The translations under genes were made by a program, and so were the position numbers. From positions 1 through 64,000 of the forward strand of contig CBDDKF010000018.1 in NCBI GenBank assembly GCA_965230015.1: 64,000 nucleotides of DNA, written 5' to 3'. Positions within the stretch are counted from its first letter, which is position 1. Every line of letters begins with the position of its first letter. Below are positions 16,725-25,380 of the stretch, piece after piece. Source of the stretch: JABSQH01 sp965230015. Its GTDB lineage: Bacteria; Actinomycetota; Acidimicrobiia; Acidimicrobiales; Ilumatobacteraceae. The notes beneath the pieces are model-generated. The model made no database searches, had not been told where the DNA came from, and saw only the letters and a list, made by a program, of their open reading frames with translations.

Positions 16725-18328
16725 TCACAATGCCCCCCACTCGATGTGTTCGCCGACCTCTCGGCCGTGCGGCCCGCGGCGTCGCGCTGCTCACCGCCGC
16801 CGGCGTGTTCGCCGTCGCCTGCTCGTCCGGCGATTCGGCGCTCGATTCGGGCAACGATGCGCCCGACACGACCAACCCACCGGAAACGACCGCAGCACCC
16901 GCTGCCGACACCGACACGACGGACGCAGGCGACTCGACCGACACCAGCGACTCAGCGACGACCGACGCGCCGACCACCTCGGCGATCCCGACGACCACCG
17001 TGGCGGCACTCGCCGACCTGCCCGAATGCCCGACCGAGGCGCTCGACGCTGCCGACGGCCCGGTCGAGATCGTGTTCTGGCACGGGATGACCAACGAGCT
17101 CGAGGACGCGCTGGTCGCACTGACCGACGAGTACAACGCCGGTCAAGACCGGGTGGTCGTGCAGCTCCAGAACCAGACGTCGTACGACAACGTCGCTGAC
17201 AACTACATCTCGGTGTCGGGCAACAGCCGGCCGGTGTTGGTGCAGTTGGAGGAGTCGCGACTGCGGTCGTTCGCCGACTCGGGAACCGTCGTCCCCGCCG
17301 GTGCATGTCTCGAGTCGAGCGGTTTCGACACCTCGGCGTTCGTGCCGCGCACGTTGACCGCCTATCAGTACGAAGGGATCCAATGGTCGATGCCGTTCAA
17401 CGTGTCGAACCCGATCCTGTACTACAACCGGAGCATCTTCGAGGCTGCCGGTCTCGATCCCGACGATCCACCGGTGAGCCTCGACGAGGTACGCGCCGCC
17501 TCGCAAGCGATCGTCGACTCGGGCGCGGCCTCGGTGGGATTGGTCCTCGACTCGGGCCCCAGCTCGGGCGGCGGCTGGTTCCTCGAGCAATGGTTCGGTC
17601 GCGTCGACGCGCCCTACGCCGATAACGGCAACGGCCGTATTGCGCCGGCGACCGAGGTGCTGTTCAACAGTGAGCTCGGCGTCGAACTCACGACCTTCTT
17701 GCAGCAGATGATCAACGACGGCTTGGCGATGACCGTCGGCGACAACCCAAACGGGCAGGACTCGTTCCTCAAACTCGCCGACCAGACGGCGCCCGGAGCG
17801 ATGACGATCGGGACGTCGGCAGCGCTCGGCACGGTGATCACGACACTGGGTGGTGGGCTCATCCCTGGCCTGACCGAAGAGGACTTCGGCACCGGACCGA
17901 TGCCGGGCCCGGGTGACGAACCGCAAGTGCAGGTCGGTGGCGCATCGTTGTGGATCGCCGACGGCAAGAGCGACGAGGAAACGGCAGCTGCCTGGGACTA
18001 CATCACGTTCTTGCTGCAGGCTGAGTCGCAGTCACAATGGGCGGCAGCCACGGGGTATGTCCCGGTGCGTACCGACGCGCTCGACCTGGATCCGTTGGCC
18101 ACGACCTACGCCGAGGACCCGCGTTTCGAGGTCGCGTTCGAACAGTTGGTCAGCGGCGGCGACGACGACCTGGCCAACGCGCCCGTTCTCGGACCGCAAC
18201 GCGAGGTGCGCGGCGAGACAGCGCGGGCGATCGCCGCGATCTTCAACGGCGAGGATCCGCAGACTGCGCTCGACGCGGCCAAGCAGGCCGCAGATGCTCT
18301 GATCGCCAGCTACAACGAACGCAACTAG
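16721..18328 (+). CDS. Extracellular solute-binding lipoprotein, UgpB-like
   Basis: 535 residues. The signal peptide ends in the lipobox VFAVAC, so Cys about 27 should be lipidated. A long Thr/Asp/Ala-rich linker (about 28-95) tethers the protein to the cell surface. The mature domain starts VEIVFWHGMTNELEDALVALTDEYN, the UgpB-type opening (WHxM...L..L...FN), and continues as a family-1 binding protein with YYNRSIFEAAGLDPDDPP and a hinge GGASLWI. Known UgpB proteins take glycerol-3-phosphate or glycerophosphodiesters; the exact ligand here cannot be read from the sequence. Third gene of the importer operon. Confidence 0.9.
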   Translation: MITMPPTRCVRRPLGRAARGVALLTAAGVFAVACSSGDSALDSGNDAPDTTNPPETTAAPAADTDTTDAGDSTDTSDSATTDAPTTSAIPTTTVAALADLPECPTEALDAADGPVEIVFWHGMTNELEDALVALTDEYNAGQDRVVVQLQNQTSYDNVADNYISVSGNSRPVLVQLEESRLRSFADSGTVVPAGACLESSGFDTSAFVPRTLTAYQYEGIQWSMPFNVSNPILYYNRSIFEAAGLDPDDPPVSLDEVRAASQAIVDSGAASVGLVLDSGPSSGGGWFLEQWFGRVDAPYADNGNGRIAPATEVLFNSELGVELTTFLQQMINDGLAMTVGDNPNGQDSFLKLADQTAPGAMTIGTSAALGTVITTLGGGLIPGLTEEDFGTGPMPGPGDEPQVQVGGASLWIADGKSDEETAAAWDYITFLLQAESQSQWAAATGYVPVRTDALDLDPLATTYAEDPRFEVAFEQLVSGGDDDLANAPVLGPQREVRGETARAIAAIFNGEDPQTALDAAKQAADALIASYNERN

Positions 18329-18367
18329 CTGCGGGTGTTCGCCGTCGGGCAAGGCGACGTGGAGCGG

Positions 18368-18373
18368 TAGGGT
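18368..18373 (+). promoter_or_regulatory. -10 element TAGGGT, leaderless arrangement for the cyclophilin gene
   Basis: TAGGGT fits TANNNT and lies exactly seven bases before ATG 18381 with no Shine-Dalgarno in between, so transcription probably starts at the A of the ATG. Confidence 0.5.
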
Positions 18374-18380
18374 CGCCGCC

Positions 18381-18941
18381 ATGGCAACGACCTTCCCCCC
18401 GTTTGACGGTTCCGCTCCGAAGACTCAGCAGTTCGCCGAGCCGCCCGAGATGGGGATCGACTCGGCCAAGCGCTACACCGCCACGCTCGACACTTCGCTC
18501 GGCGAGATCGTGATCGCCCTCGACGCCGTGAAGGCGCCGAAGACGGTCAACAACTTCGTGTTCCTCGCGCTGCACCACTACTACGACGGCGTCGTCTTCC
18601 ATCGCATCATCAACGGCTTCATGTGCCAGGGCGGCGACCCCACCGGCACCGGCCGTGGCGGCCCGGGGTACCGGTTCGAAGACGAGCTCCCCCAACCGCG
18701 CGAGTACCAGATCGGCTCGGTCGCCATGGCCAACGCCGGCCCGCACACCAACGGCAGCCAGTTCTTCATCGTCTCGGGCCCGTCCGGCGTGTCGCTGCCA
18801 CCGCAGTACAGCCTGTTCGGCCAGGTCGTGAAGGGTCTCGAAGTGATCGACGAGATGCAGCGCGTGCCCACTGGCGGCGGCGACAAGCCGAAGACCGACG
18901 TGGTGATCAACTCGGTCGCCATCACCGTTGCCGACGACTGA
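18381..18941 (+). CDS. Peptidyl-prolyl cis-trans isomerase, cyclophilin type
   Basis: 186 residues, no signal peptide, so cytosolic. Cyclophilin core from about residue 32: ATLDTSLGEIVIALD, the catalytic-site FHRIINGFMCQGGDPTGTG (with the Arg and Phe/Met of the active site), GSVAMANAGPHTNGSQFFI and SLFGQVVKGLEV. It catalyses cis-trans isomerisation of prolyl bonds and helps protein folding. The N-terminal 30 residues (FPPFDGSAPKTQQFAEPPEMGID) are an extension seen in actinobacterial members. The next gene begins inside its last codons (14-base overlap), a tight but functionally unrelated-looking coupling. Confidence 0.93.
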   Translation: MATTFPPFDGSAPKTQQFAEPPEMGIDSAKRYTATLDTSLGEIVIALDAVKAPKTVNNFVFLALHHYYDGVVFHRIINGFMCQGGDPTGTGRGGPGYRFEDELPQPREYQIGSVAMANAGPHTNGSQFFIVSGPSGVSLPPQYSLFGQVVKGLEVIDEMQRVPTGGGDKPKTDVVINSVAITVADD

Positions 18942-20085
18942 GCGACCCCGCCAGCTCTCGCTGGCCCAGGCCCGGCGCATCGCCCTCGGCGCCCAAGGCT
19001 TCACCGACGCGCGCCCGACCGGGCGCGTCGACCGCCGCCACCTCCGTCGTGTGGTCGACCGGATGGGGCTCATCCAGATCGACTCGGTCAACGTGCTGGT
19101 GCGCAGCCAAGAGCTACCCCTGTACGCCCGGCTCGGGCCGCATCCGCGCGACCTGATTCCCAACGCCCAGGCCGATGGTGAACTGTTCGAGTACTGGGTG
19201 CACGAGGCCAGCCACGTGCCGATCGAGCTGCACCCGTACTTTCGTTGGCACATGAACAGCGATCACCGCTGGGGTGGTGTCAACCGCCTGTTCGAGGCGC
19301 GGCCGGGGTTCATCGACGACGTGCTCGACCGCATCGAGCGCGACGGCCCCATCGTCGCCGGTGACCTCAAACAACGCCAGGGTCCGAAGGGCACGTGGTG
19401 GGATTGGGACGACGGCAAGATTGCCCTCGAGTACCTGTTCCACCGCGGTCTGGTGGCCGCAGTACGTCGGCCGAACGACTTCGCCCGCGTGTACGACCTC
19501 GCCGAACGAGTGCTGCCGGCCGAGGTGCTCGCTATGCCGGATGTGCCCGAGTCCGAGGCGCGCAAGGAACTGTTGGTGCGGGCGGCGCGTCACCACGGCG
19601 TGGGCACGCTCGAGGATCTGACCGACTATCACCGCCAACGAAATCCGCCGTGCCGACCGTTGGTCCCCGAGCTGGTCGAAGACGGTCGGCTCGTCGAGGT
19701 GGCGGTGGAGGGCTGGGCGAAGCCGGCCTACATGCATCCCGACGCGGTGCTGCCGCGGCGCATCGAGGCAACGGCACTGCTGTCGCCGTTCGACCCGGTG
19801 GTGTGGAACCGCGACCGCACCGAGCGGCTGTTCGACTTCCACTACCGCATCGAGATCTACGTCCCCAAGGCCAAGCGCCAGTACGGCTACTACGTGTTGC
19901 CGATCCTCCTCGGCGACCGGCTCGTCGGGCGCGTCGACCTCAAGTCGGACCGCGCGACCGGTGTGTTACGCGTACTCGGACTGTTCGTCGAGGACCACGC
20001 CGAACGCGGCGAGGTCAGTGCGGCGATCGAGCCCGAGCTCGCCGCCATGGCCGACTGGCTCGGACTCGACGGCGAGCCACTGTGA
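18928..20085 (+). CDS. AlkX/YcaQ-like DNA glycosylase (winged-helix, crosslink repair family)
   Basis: 385 residues from TTG 18928, which lies within the end of the cyclophilin gene. The N-terminus ARRIALGAQGF...DRMGLIQIDSVNVLVRSQELPLYARLG is the hallmark of the HTH_42/YcaQ family; the QxD catalytic motif is present as QID. EYWVHEASHVPIELHPYFRWHM follows, then three winged-helix units, and near the end PKAKRQYGYYVLPILLGDRLVGRVDLKSDR. E. coli AlkX (YcaQ) unhooks interstrand DNA crosslinks. Intracellular, stand-alone repair. A hairpin after the stop (20089-20110) ends the two-gene unit. Confidence 0.9.
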   Translation: MPTTERPRQLSLAQARRIALGAQGFTDARPTGRVDRRHLRRVVDRMGLIQIDSVNVLVRSQELPLYARLGPHPRDLIPNAQADGELFEYWVHEASHVPIELHPYFRWHMNSDHRWGGVNRLFEARPGFIDDVLDRIERDGPIVAGDLKQRQGPKGTWWDWDDGKIALEYLFHRGLVAAVRRPNDFARVYDLAERVLPAEVLAMPDVPESEARKELLVRAARHHGVGTLEDLTDYHRQRNPPCRPLVPELVEDGRLVEVAVEGWAKPAYMHPDAVLPRRIEATALLSPFDPVVWNRDRTERLFDFHYRIEIYVPKAKRQYGYYVLPILLGDRLVGRVDLKSDRATGVLRVLGLFVEDHAERGEVSAAIEPELAAMADWLGLDGEPL

Positions 20086-20088
20086 TCG

Positions 20089-20110
20089 CATCGGTGTGAT
20101 CGCACCGATG
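20089..20110 (+). terminator. Hairpin terminator candidate after the glycosylase gene
   Basis: CATCGGTG (20089-20096) and CACCGATG (20103-20110) form a perfect eight-base stem with a six-base loop, four bases after the stop codon. No U tract. Confidence 0.45.
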
Positions 20111-20130
20111 ATGTCCGGTCGCCCTGGCCA

Positions 20131-20173
20131 CGCACGGTCGACCAGCCTCGCACGGTCGACCAGGATGGTCGAC
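20131..20173 (+). promoter_or_regulatory. Direct repeats with GTCGAC cores upstream of the F420 oxidoreductase
   Basis: CGCACGGTCGACCAG occurs exactly twice (20131-20145 and 20149-20163, period 18), followed by a third GGTCGAC at 20167-20173. They lie 15-57 bases before GTG 20188, where a promoter and operator would be. Candidate binding site for an unknown regulator. Confidence 0.35.
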
Positions 20174-20187
20174 GTGGAGTTCGACAC

Positions 20188-21141
20188 GTGAACGTCGGGA
20201 TGTGTTTCGACCGGTCGTTGCCTGCGCCGTTCGTGGTCGAGGTGGCCCGCACGCTCGACTCTGCCGACGTCCATCAGCTGTGGGTGATCGAAGACTGCTT
20301 CTACACGGCCGGGGTCAGTTTGGCGGCGACTGCGCTGGCGGTGACCGAGCGCATGACCGTCGGGATCGGCATCCTGCCCGCCGTGGCCCGCAACCCGGCA
20401 ATCACCGCGATGGAGTTGGCCACGCTCGCTCAGCTCGGCCCTGGTCGACTGATCGCCGGCATCGGCCACGGGGTCCAGGACTGGATGGAACAGATGGGTG
20501 CCCGCACTCCATCACCGCTGACCACCCTCGACGAAGTGATCACGGTGGTCCGTCGACTCCTCGCCGGCGACACGGTGACGTTCGACGGGTCGTACGTGCA
20601 CCTCGATCAGGTGGCGTTGGCGCCGCGTCCCGACACGCCGCCCCCGGTGCTCGCCGGCGTGCGCGGGCCAAAGTCGCTGGAGTTGGCCGGCCGCGTGGCC
20701 GAAGGTGTCGTGTTGGCCGAAGGCGCTGGCCCCACCTACGTGGCCGAGGCGATCGAGCGCGCCGGGAACCCCGATCCGTTCAAGGTGTCGGTGTTCACCG
20801 CGCTCGCCATCGACGACGACGGTGACGCAGCACGACGGGCCATGGTGCCGTTCGTCGTAGGGCTGCTCGACGGCGCCAACCCGGCTGCTCGCGCGCACCC
20901 ACACTTCCACGAGATCGAAGAACGCTTCGCCGCGCGCGGCGCCGACGGCATCGCCGACATGCCCGTCGACTGGTGGACCGAGTTCGGCGCGATCGGGACG
21001 TTCCACGACGCGCTCACCCACATCGAGCGGCTGGCCGACGCAGGTGCCGACGACGTGGCGCTGTTCCCCGGTCCGACCGTCGACCTCGCCCGCGAAGACC
21101 TCGGTCACGTCGTCGACCTCGCCGCTGCGGTCCGAACGTAG
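20188..21141 (+). CDS. LLM-class (luciferase-like) F420-dependent oxidoreductase
   Basis: 317 residues from GTG 20188 with GTGGAG eight bases upstream. Single-domain bacterial-luciferase TIM barrel: MNVGMCFDRSLPA at the first strand, RMTVGIGILPAVARNPAITAMELATLAQLGPGRLIAGIGHG, then LDEVITVVRRLLAGDTVTFDG and PPVLAGVRGPKSLELAGRVAEGVVL. This order is typical of actinobacterial enzymes that use the deazaflavin F420, although FMN cannot be excluded from sequence. Substrate unknown. Monocistronic: preceded by a terminator and direct repeats, and followed by a perfect palindrome. Confidence 0.88.
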   Translation: MNVGMCFDRSLPAPFVVEVARTLDSADVHQLWVIEDCFYTAGVSLAATALAVTERMTVGIGILPAVARNPAITAMELATLAQLGPGRLIAGIGHGVQDWMEQMGARTPSPLTTLDEVITVVRRLLAGDTVTFDGSYVHLDQVALAPRPDTPPPVLAGVRGPKSLELAGRVAEGVVLAEGAGPTYVAEAIERAGNPDPFKVSVFTALAIDDDGDAARRAMVPFVVGLLDGANPAARAHPHFHEIEERFAARGADGIADMPVDWWTEFGAIGTFHDALTHIERLADAGADDVALFPGPTVDLAREDLGHVVDLAAAVRT

Positions 21142-21182
21142 AGCTGTAACGGTGGTGTCTGTCAGACACCACCGTTACAGCT
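21142..21182. repeat. Perfect 41-base palindrome (TGTCAGACACC family) between convergent genes
   Basis: Left arm 21142-21161 (AGCTGTAACGGTGGTGTCTG), single central T, right arm 21163-21182. It fills the gap between two convergent genes and can form a very stable hairpin on either strand, so it probably works as a bidirectional terminator. The 18 bases CAGACACCACCGTTACAG recur at 54956-54973, also between convergent genes. Confidence 0.7.
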
Positions 21183-21184
21183 GT

Positions 21185-22027
21185 TCAGTCGGGGGTGATC
21201 GCCCAGCGGAGCGTGCGGGTGACCAGCTCGCCGGCGGGGCGGAGGGCCACTGCCTCCGTCACCGGGAGCCAGGGCAGCCGGAGTGGCCATCGGGTCCACC
21301 GCGGCATCAGCGCGACGGCTGCCGCAGCGATCAATCCGTAGGCCGGACGGGCCGCCGTGGGGAGCGGGGGTCGCAATAGGAGGTACGTCGCCGCGTCGCG
21401 GGCCTCGCGTGTGCCCCGTAGCTCGGGCCTGAACGCGCGCAACTGGGCACGCATCTCGGCCACCGACGTCGGGGGATCGGGCACACCCAGAGCACGAGCG
21501 ACAACGGCCGTATCGGCGACGTACGCATCGCGCTCGGCGGCAGTGAGGCGCTCGACGCCGTAGCGGTCGTGGGCGGCGAGGAAGCTGTCGATCTCGGCGA
21601 GATGCACCCAATGCAGCAGGTGCGGATCGTTCGCCGCGTAGGCCCGCCCGTCGGGGGCGTGGCCGACGACGCGCTCGTGGACGCGGTGGACCACGGCAAC
21701 CGCGCGTTCGGCCTCTGTGGCCGGACCGAACGTGGTCGCCGCCAGGAAGTCGGCCGTGCGTTGCAGCCGTCCCCACGGGTCGTGCCGGTAGTCGGAGTGT
21801 TGGGCCACGCCGGCCATCGCCAGGGGATGGAGCGATTGAAACAGCAGTGCACGCAACCCGCCGATGAACATCGCGGCGTCGGCGTGGACTCGACGGATCA
21901 CCGCATCGGGCGCGAACCACGACTCCTCGTCGGTGTCGAACAGCTCGTCGTGCCGTTGCGCTGCGTTCGGACCGACCACGCGCGTCCGCACCTGTTCGCC
22001 GAGCCACTGGCGCAGCGGATCCGACAT
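21185..22027 (-). CDS. DUF2236 / MpaB-like oxygenase-family protein
   Basis: 280 residues from ATG 22027 (an upstream in-frame extension reads through the divergent gene's start and is rejected). The family core is visible: an N-terminal EESWFAPDAVIRRVHADAAMFIGGLRALLFQSLHPLAMAGVAQHSDYRHDPWGRLQRTADFLAATTFG, cut here only for description, with the conserved LHPxAMAGVxxHSxY and the later HLLHWVH. Family relatives include the fungal MpaB and bacterial latex-clearing protein, which hold a heme b through histidines, so an oxidative activity is likely. Start regions of this gene and the AI-2E permease gene are only 39 bases apart and share a promoter zone. Confidence 0.82.
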   Translation of the reverse strand: MSDPLRQWLGEQVRTRVVGPNAAQRHDELFDTDEESWFAPDAVIRRVHADAAMFIGGLRALLFQSLHPLAMAGVAQHSDYRHDPWGRLQRTADFLAATTFGPATEAERAVAVVHRVHERVVGHAPDGRAYAANDPHLLHWVHLAEIDSFLAAHDRYGVERLTAAERDAYVADTAVVARALGVPDPPTSVAEMRAQLRAFRPELRGTREARDAATYLLLRPPLPTAARPAYGLIAAAAVALMPRWTRWPLRLPWLPVTEAVALRPAGELVTRTLRWAITPD

Positions 22028-22054
22028 GTCCCAATCGTGCCATGGGTCCGTGAG

Positions 22055-22060
22055 TACGCT
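22055..22060 (+). promoter_or_regulatory. -10 element TACGCT, leaderless arrangement for the AI-2E permease
   Basis: TACGCT fits TANNNT and stands six bases before GTG 22067, with no ribosome site between. Predicts a leaderless transcript. Confidence 0.5.
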
Positions 22061-22066
22061 CCGAAC

Positions 22067-23284
22067 GTGCCAGAAGAACGCGCCGACACCGGCGGTTCGA
22101 CGGTCGGCGCGACCGATCCGAGTGGACGGCCCTACGACCGCCGTGCCACCGACCGCACACTGCCGCGGTGGGTGCTCCCAGCGATCGTGCTGTTCTGGGG
22201 TGGCTTCGTGGCGACGTTCGCCGTGCGCCACGTGTTCCACCGGCTGTCCACGCTGTTGATCCTGCTGCTGGTGTCGCTGTTCCTCGCGTTGGCCATCGAA
22301 CCTGGCGTGAACCGCCTCGCCCTCCGCGGATGGAAGCGCAGTCGAGCGACCTTACTGATCGTGTTCTCCGTCGTGCTCGGCTTCCTGGTGTTCGCAGTTG
22401 CGGTCGGCACCCTCGTCGGCACGCAGGTCGCCGAGTTGTTGTCGGAGTCCGACCTGTACATCACCGACACGGTGAACTTCTTGAACGACACGTTCGGCAC
22501 GCAGATCGACCCACAGGACGTGATCGACGAGTTCAACGATCCCGGCGGCCGCGTCCAACAGTTCATCCAGAGCCAGAGCGACGAGGCCGTGCGCCTCTCA
22601 CTCACCGCGGTCAACGTGATCTTCCAGGCGCTGTCGGTGGTGCTGTTCACCTACTACCTCGTGGCCGACGGTCCCCGCTTGCGCCGCGTGATCTGCGCCC
22701 GGCTCACCCCCAACCGCCAAGAGCGTGTGCTCCACGCATGGGAGCTGGCGATCACCAAGACCGGCGGCTACCTCTACTCGAGGGCGCTGCTGGCGGCGAT
22801 CTCGGCGTTCTTCCACTGGATCGTCTTCCAAGCGATCGGGACCCCGGCACCGATCGCCCTCGCCCTGTGGGTCGGCCTGGTCAGCCAGTTCCTCCCCGTC
22901 GTCGGCACCTACCTTGCGGGCATCCTCCCCGCCCTGCTGACCTTCCTCGAATCGCCACTGCAGGCGGCGATTGTTGTCGGCTTCATCGTGATCTATCAGC
23001 AGATCGAGAACTACTTCTTCGCCCCGCGTATCACGGCGCGCACGATGGAACTGCACCCCGCGGTGGCGTTCGGCGCCGCATTGGGTGGTGCATCGCTCTT
23101 GGGTGCGGTCGGTGCCGTGCTGGCCTTGCCCGCCGCGGCGATGGCTCAGGCACTGGCCAGCGAGTGGGGCAAGCGGTATGACGTGGTCGACAACCACCTC
23201 ACCACGATGTCGTCGCCCAAGCGGCGGCGCGGCGACCCCGATGCGGACGGGCCCGACGACGGCACGGCCCCTGCAACGTCGTGA
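22067..23284 (+). CDS. AI-2E/PerM-family membrane permease
   Basis: 405 residues from GTG 22067. Eight membrane helices in the family layout: a helical pair at about residues 35-80, two more around 95-125, a 75-residue soluble stretch, then LTAVNVIFQALSVVLFTYYLVADGPRLRRV and a C-terminal bundle with LVSQFLPVVGTYLAGILPALLTFLESP and IYQQIENYFFAPRI, the best conserved family segments. Members export or move small solutes (AI-2 in E. coli TqsA, Na+/H+ in others); the substrate here is unknown. The last 20 residues are charged and disordered. Its stop overlaps the asparaginase start. Confidence 0.88.
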   Translation: MPEERADTGGSTVGATDPSGRPYDRRATDRTLPRWVLPAIVLFWGGFVATFAVRHVFHRLSTLLILLLVSLFLALAIEPGVNRLALRGWKRSRATLLIVFSVVLGFLVFAVAVGTLVGTQVAELLSESDLYITDTVNFLNDTFGTQIDPQDVIDEFNDPGGRVQQFIQSQSDEAVRLSLTAVNVIFQALSVVLFTYYLVADGPRLRRVICARLTPNRQERVLHAWELAITKTGGYLYSRALLAAISAFFHWIVFQAIGTPAPIALALWVGLVSQFLPVVGTYLAGILPALLTFLESPLQAAIVVGFIVIYQQIENYFFAPRITARTMELHPAVAFGAALGGASLLGAVGAVLALPAAAMAQALASEWGKRYDVVDNHLTTMSSPKRRRGDPDADGPDDGTAPATS

Positions 23285-24225
23285 CCCCGTCGTTGGGCCT
23301 GCTGGCGGTTGCTGAGCGCAGCGGCTTCGACGAGTGCTGGCACTACGGCGCTGCCGTGGCCGTCGATCCGCAGGGGGTGATCACGGCATCGGTCGGCGAT
23401 CCCGACCTTCCGACATACGCCCGCTCGTCGTTGAAGCCGTTGCAGGCCGCAGCGCTGCTGGCCAAGGGCCTGCGGTTGCCCCCCGACGAACTCGCGGTGG
23501 TCTGCGCCAGCCACGACGGCTCCACCGTGCACCAAGCTGTTGTGGGCCGCATCCTGGCTCGTTTCGACCTATCGGTCGACGATCTCCAGAACACGCCGAC
23601 GTTGCCCTACGACGGCGATGCCCGCGCTGCGGCGATCCGTCGCGGCGAGCCGCCGTCGTCGCTGCAGCAGAACTGTTCGGGTAAGCACGCAGGCATGCTC
23701 GCCACCTGCCGGATCAACGGGTGGTCGATCGACGACTATCTCGATCCCGGGCATCCGGTACAGCGGGCGATCGTCGACTATCTCGACGCTCTCGGCTGCC
23801 CATCGCAACATGTGGGCGTCGACGGGTGTGGCGCGCCGAATCATGTGGTTGGTCTCCGATCGCTGGCGATCGCGTTCGGCTCGTTGCAGGCCAACGGCGC
23901 CGCGCCGACGATGGCGATGTCTGCGCACCCCGACCTCGTCGGGGGCCCCGCTCGCGATGTGACGCACTGGATGCGCGCGGCCGAGGGCGTGGTCACCAAG
24001 GACGGCGCGGCCGGCGTGATGGTGGGTGCCCGACCCGACGGCGCGGCGTTCGCCTTCAAGATCGCCGACGGTTCCGACGTGGCGCGCCGGGCGGTCGGCG
24101 GTGAGGCGATGCACCGGCTCGGCGTGGACGCCGCAGTGGTGGCCACCATCGCTGAGGTCCCGGTGCGCGGCCACGGCGCCCCGGTCGGTACCGTTCGGGC
24201 ACTGCCGTGGATGGCCACAACATGA
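23281..24225 (+). CDS. L-asparaginase, Rhizobium etli (ReAV, class 3) type
   Basis: 314 residues from GTG 23281, overlapping the permease stop by four bases. Shows the PF06089 motifs: YARSSLKPLQAAALL with the SLK nucleophile region, VVCASHDGSTVHQAVV, NCSGKHAGMLATC and GVDGCGAPNHVV. In ReAV the Cys and Lys of CSGK and the Cys of the DGCG loop form a zinc-bound active site, and all are kept here. It hydrolyses asparagine to aspartate and ammonia; no signal peptide, so cytosolic. The start of the next gene overlaps its stop (ATGA). Confidence 0.92.
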   Translation: MTPSLGLLAVAERSGFDECWHYGAAVAVDPQGVITASVGDPDLPTYARSSLKPLQAAALLAKGLRLPPDELAVVCASHDGSTVHQAVVGRILARFDLSVDDLQNTPTLPYDGDARAAAIRRGEPPSSLQQNCSGKHAGMLATCRINGWSIDDYLDPGHPVQRAIVDYLDALGCPSQHVGVDGCGAPNHVVGLRSLAIAFGSLQANGAAPTMAMSAHPDLVGGPARDVTHWMRAAEGVVTKDGAAGVMVGARPDGAAFAFKIADGSDVARRAVGGEAMHRLGVDAAVVATIAEVPVRGHGAPVGTVRALPWMATT

Positions 24226-25220
24226 GCCTCGAGTTCCTCACCCAAGACGTTCCCCCGTACGGCGACGTGGAGACGATCACCTCGACGATTCGACGCGTGA
24301 CCGCACACAACCCGTCGAAGTTCACCTACCACGGCACCGGGACGTACATCGTCGGTCACGGTGATGTCGTCGTGATCGATCCCGGTCCGCGCCTCGACGA
24401 ACACCGCGATGCGCTCGCACGGGCCCTCGATGGCGAACGCGTGCAGGCGATTCTGGTGACCCACTGCCACAGCGATCACTCACCGCTCGCCGCGTGGCTG
24501 GCGGAGGAGACCGGAGCACCAACCAAGGCGGTCGGCCCGCACCCTCACGACGCGTGGGACATCGGTGCGTTACCCGAGGGCGCGCTCGACTTCCGCGAGC
24601 CCGAAGCGGCGAGAGATGACGCCGACGACGACGCCACCGATCCCTCGAGCGACCCCGCGAAGGTCGAGGAGCCGGTCGACCGGGCCTTCGTCCCCGATGT
24701 GCAGGTCCGCGCCGGCGATGTCGTCGCAACTGCCGACGGGTGGACCATCCAGGCGGTGCCCACGCCGGGGCACACGTCGAACCACTGCTGCTTCGCGCTC
24801 GACGACGGCATCGAGACGAGCCTGTTCTCGGGCGATCACCTGATGGGGTGGAGCACCACGGTGATCGGGCCTCCCGATGGCGACATCGCCACCTATTTGC
24901 GTTCGCTCGAATTGGTCGTCGAGCGCCGCGATGCGGTCGCCTATCCCACTCACGGCCCGCCCGTGCGCGACCCGGCGGCGTTCGCGGCCGGGTTGCTCGA
25001 GCATCGCCGCACTCGCCATCAGCAGGTACTCGCCGCAGTCCAGACCGGTCAGGCAACGATTCCCGACATCGTCGTCGATCTCTACCGTGACGTACATCCA
25101 CGGCTGCACAAGCCTGCGGCGTCGAGTGTGCTCGCTCACCTCGTTGCGCTCGTCGACGAGGGCCGCGTGGTCACCGCCGATGAACGTCCGCGCCTCGATG
25201 GCACGTATCGCCCCGTGTAG
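24222..25220 (+). CDS. Metallo-beta-lactamase-fold hydrolase, LACTB2-like
   Basis: 332 residues; ATG 24222 overlaps the asparaginase stop. MBL metal motif THCHSDHSPLAAWL near residue 84 (HxHxDH), a further PTPGHTSNHCCF and GDHLMGW metal ligands, then the C-terminal LACTB2-like winged domain (ILARHQQV-type helix and LVDEGRVV). An insertion of acidic residues (about 120-155, EAARDDADDDATDPSSDP) separates the first metal motif from the second. Likely a cytosolic nuclease or thioester hydrolase; the substrate cannot be decided. Third gene of the permease-asparaginase-MBL operon. The PHO-box-like repeats start eight bases after its stop. Confidence 0.88.
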   Translation: MSLEFLTQDVPPYGDVETITSTIRRVTAHNPSKFTYHGTGTYIVGHGDVVVIDPGPRLDEHRDALARALDGERVQAILVTHCHSDHSPLAAWLAEETGAPTKAVGPHPHDAWDIGALPEGALDFREPEAARDDADDDATDPSSDPAKVEEPVDRAFVPDVQVRAGDVVATADGWTIQAVPTPGHTSNHCCFALDDGIETSLFSGDHLMGWSTTVIGPPDGDIATYLRSLELVVERRDAVAYPTHGPPVRDPAAFAAGLLEHRRTRHQQVLAAVQTGQATIPDIVVDLYRDVHPRLHKPAASSVLAHLVALVDEGRVVTADERPRLDGTYRPV

Positions 25221-25226
25221 CCCGCG

Positions 25227-25281
25227 GTTTCATCGAGACTTCATCGCGTCCTCAGCCCGTGTTCACCACGGGCTCAGCTGC
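25227..25281 (+). promoter_or_regulatory. PHO-box-like array of five 11-base direct repeats upstream of phnH
   Basis: Five consecutive 11-base units (25227, 25238, 25249, 25260, 25271) each have TCA at positions 4-6 and C at position 8. The seven-base cores are TTTCATC, CTTCATC, CCTCAGC, GTTCACC and GCTCAGC, compared with the Streptomyces PhoP unit GTTCACC (core four is a perfect match). The period and conserved TCA are those of actinobacterial PhoP sites. It lies 100-154 bases before ATG 25381, so phosphate-starvation control of phnH is predicted. Confidence 0.6.
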
Positions 25282-25380
25282 GTACAACCTTGCGCTGTCA
25301 TGGTGGTCGCACATGAACACATCGACCCTTGTTGGGGATGCGGTCGAGGTGCTGACGAACCGGTCGTTCGGGGCATCGAC

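Noticed and set aside
25300..25380. Longer start of phnH with a CWGCG motif
   Set aside because: The in-frame ATG 25300 would add residues not found in PhnH proteins; ATG 25381 aligns with the family start. Not fully excluded.
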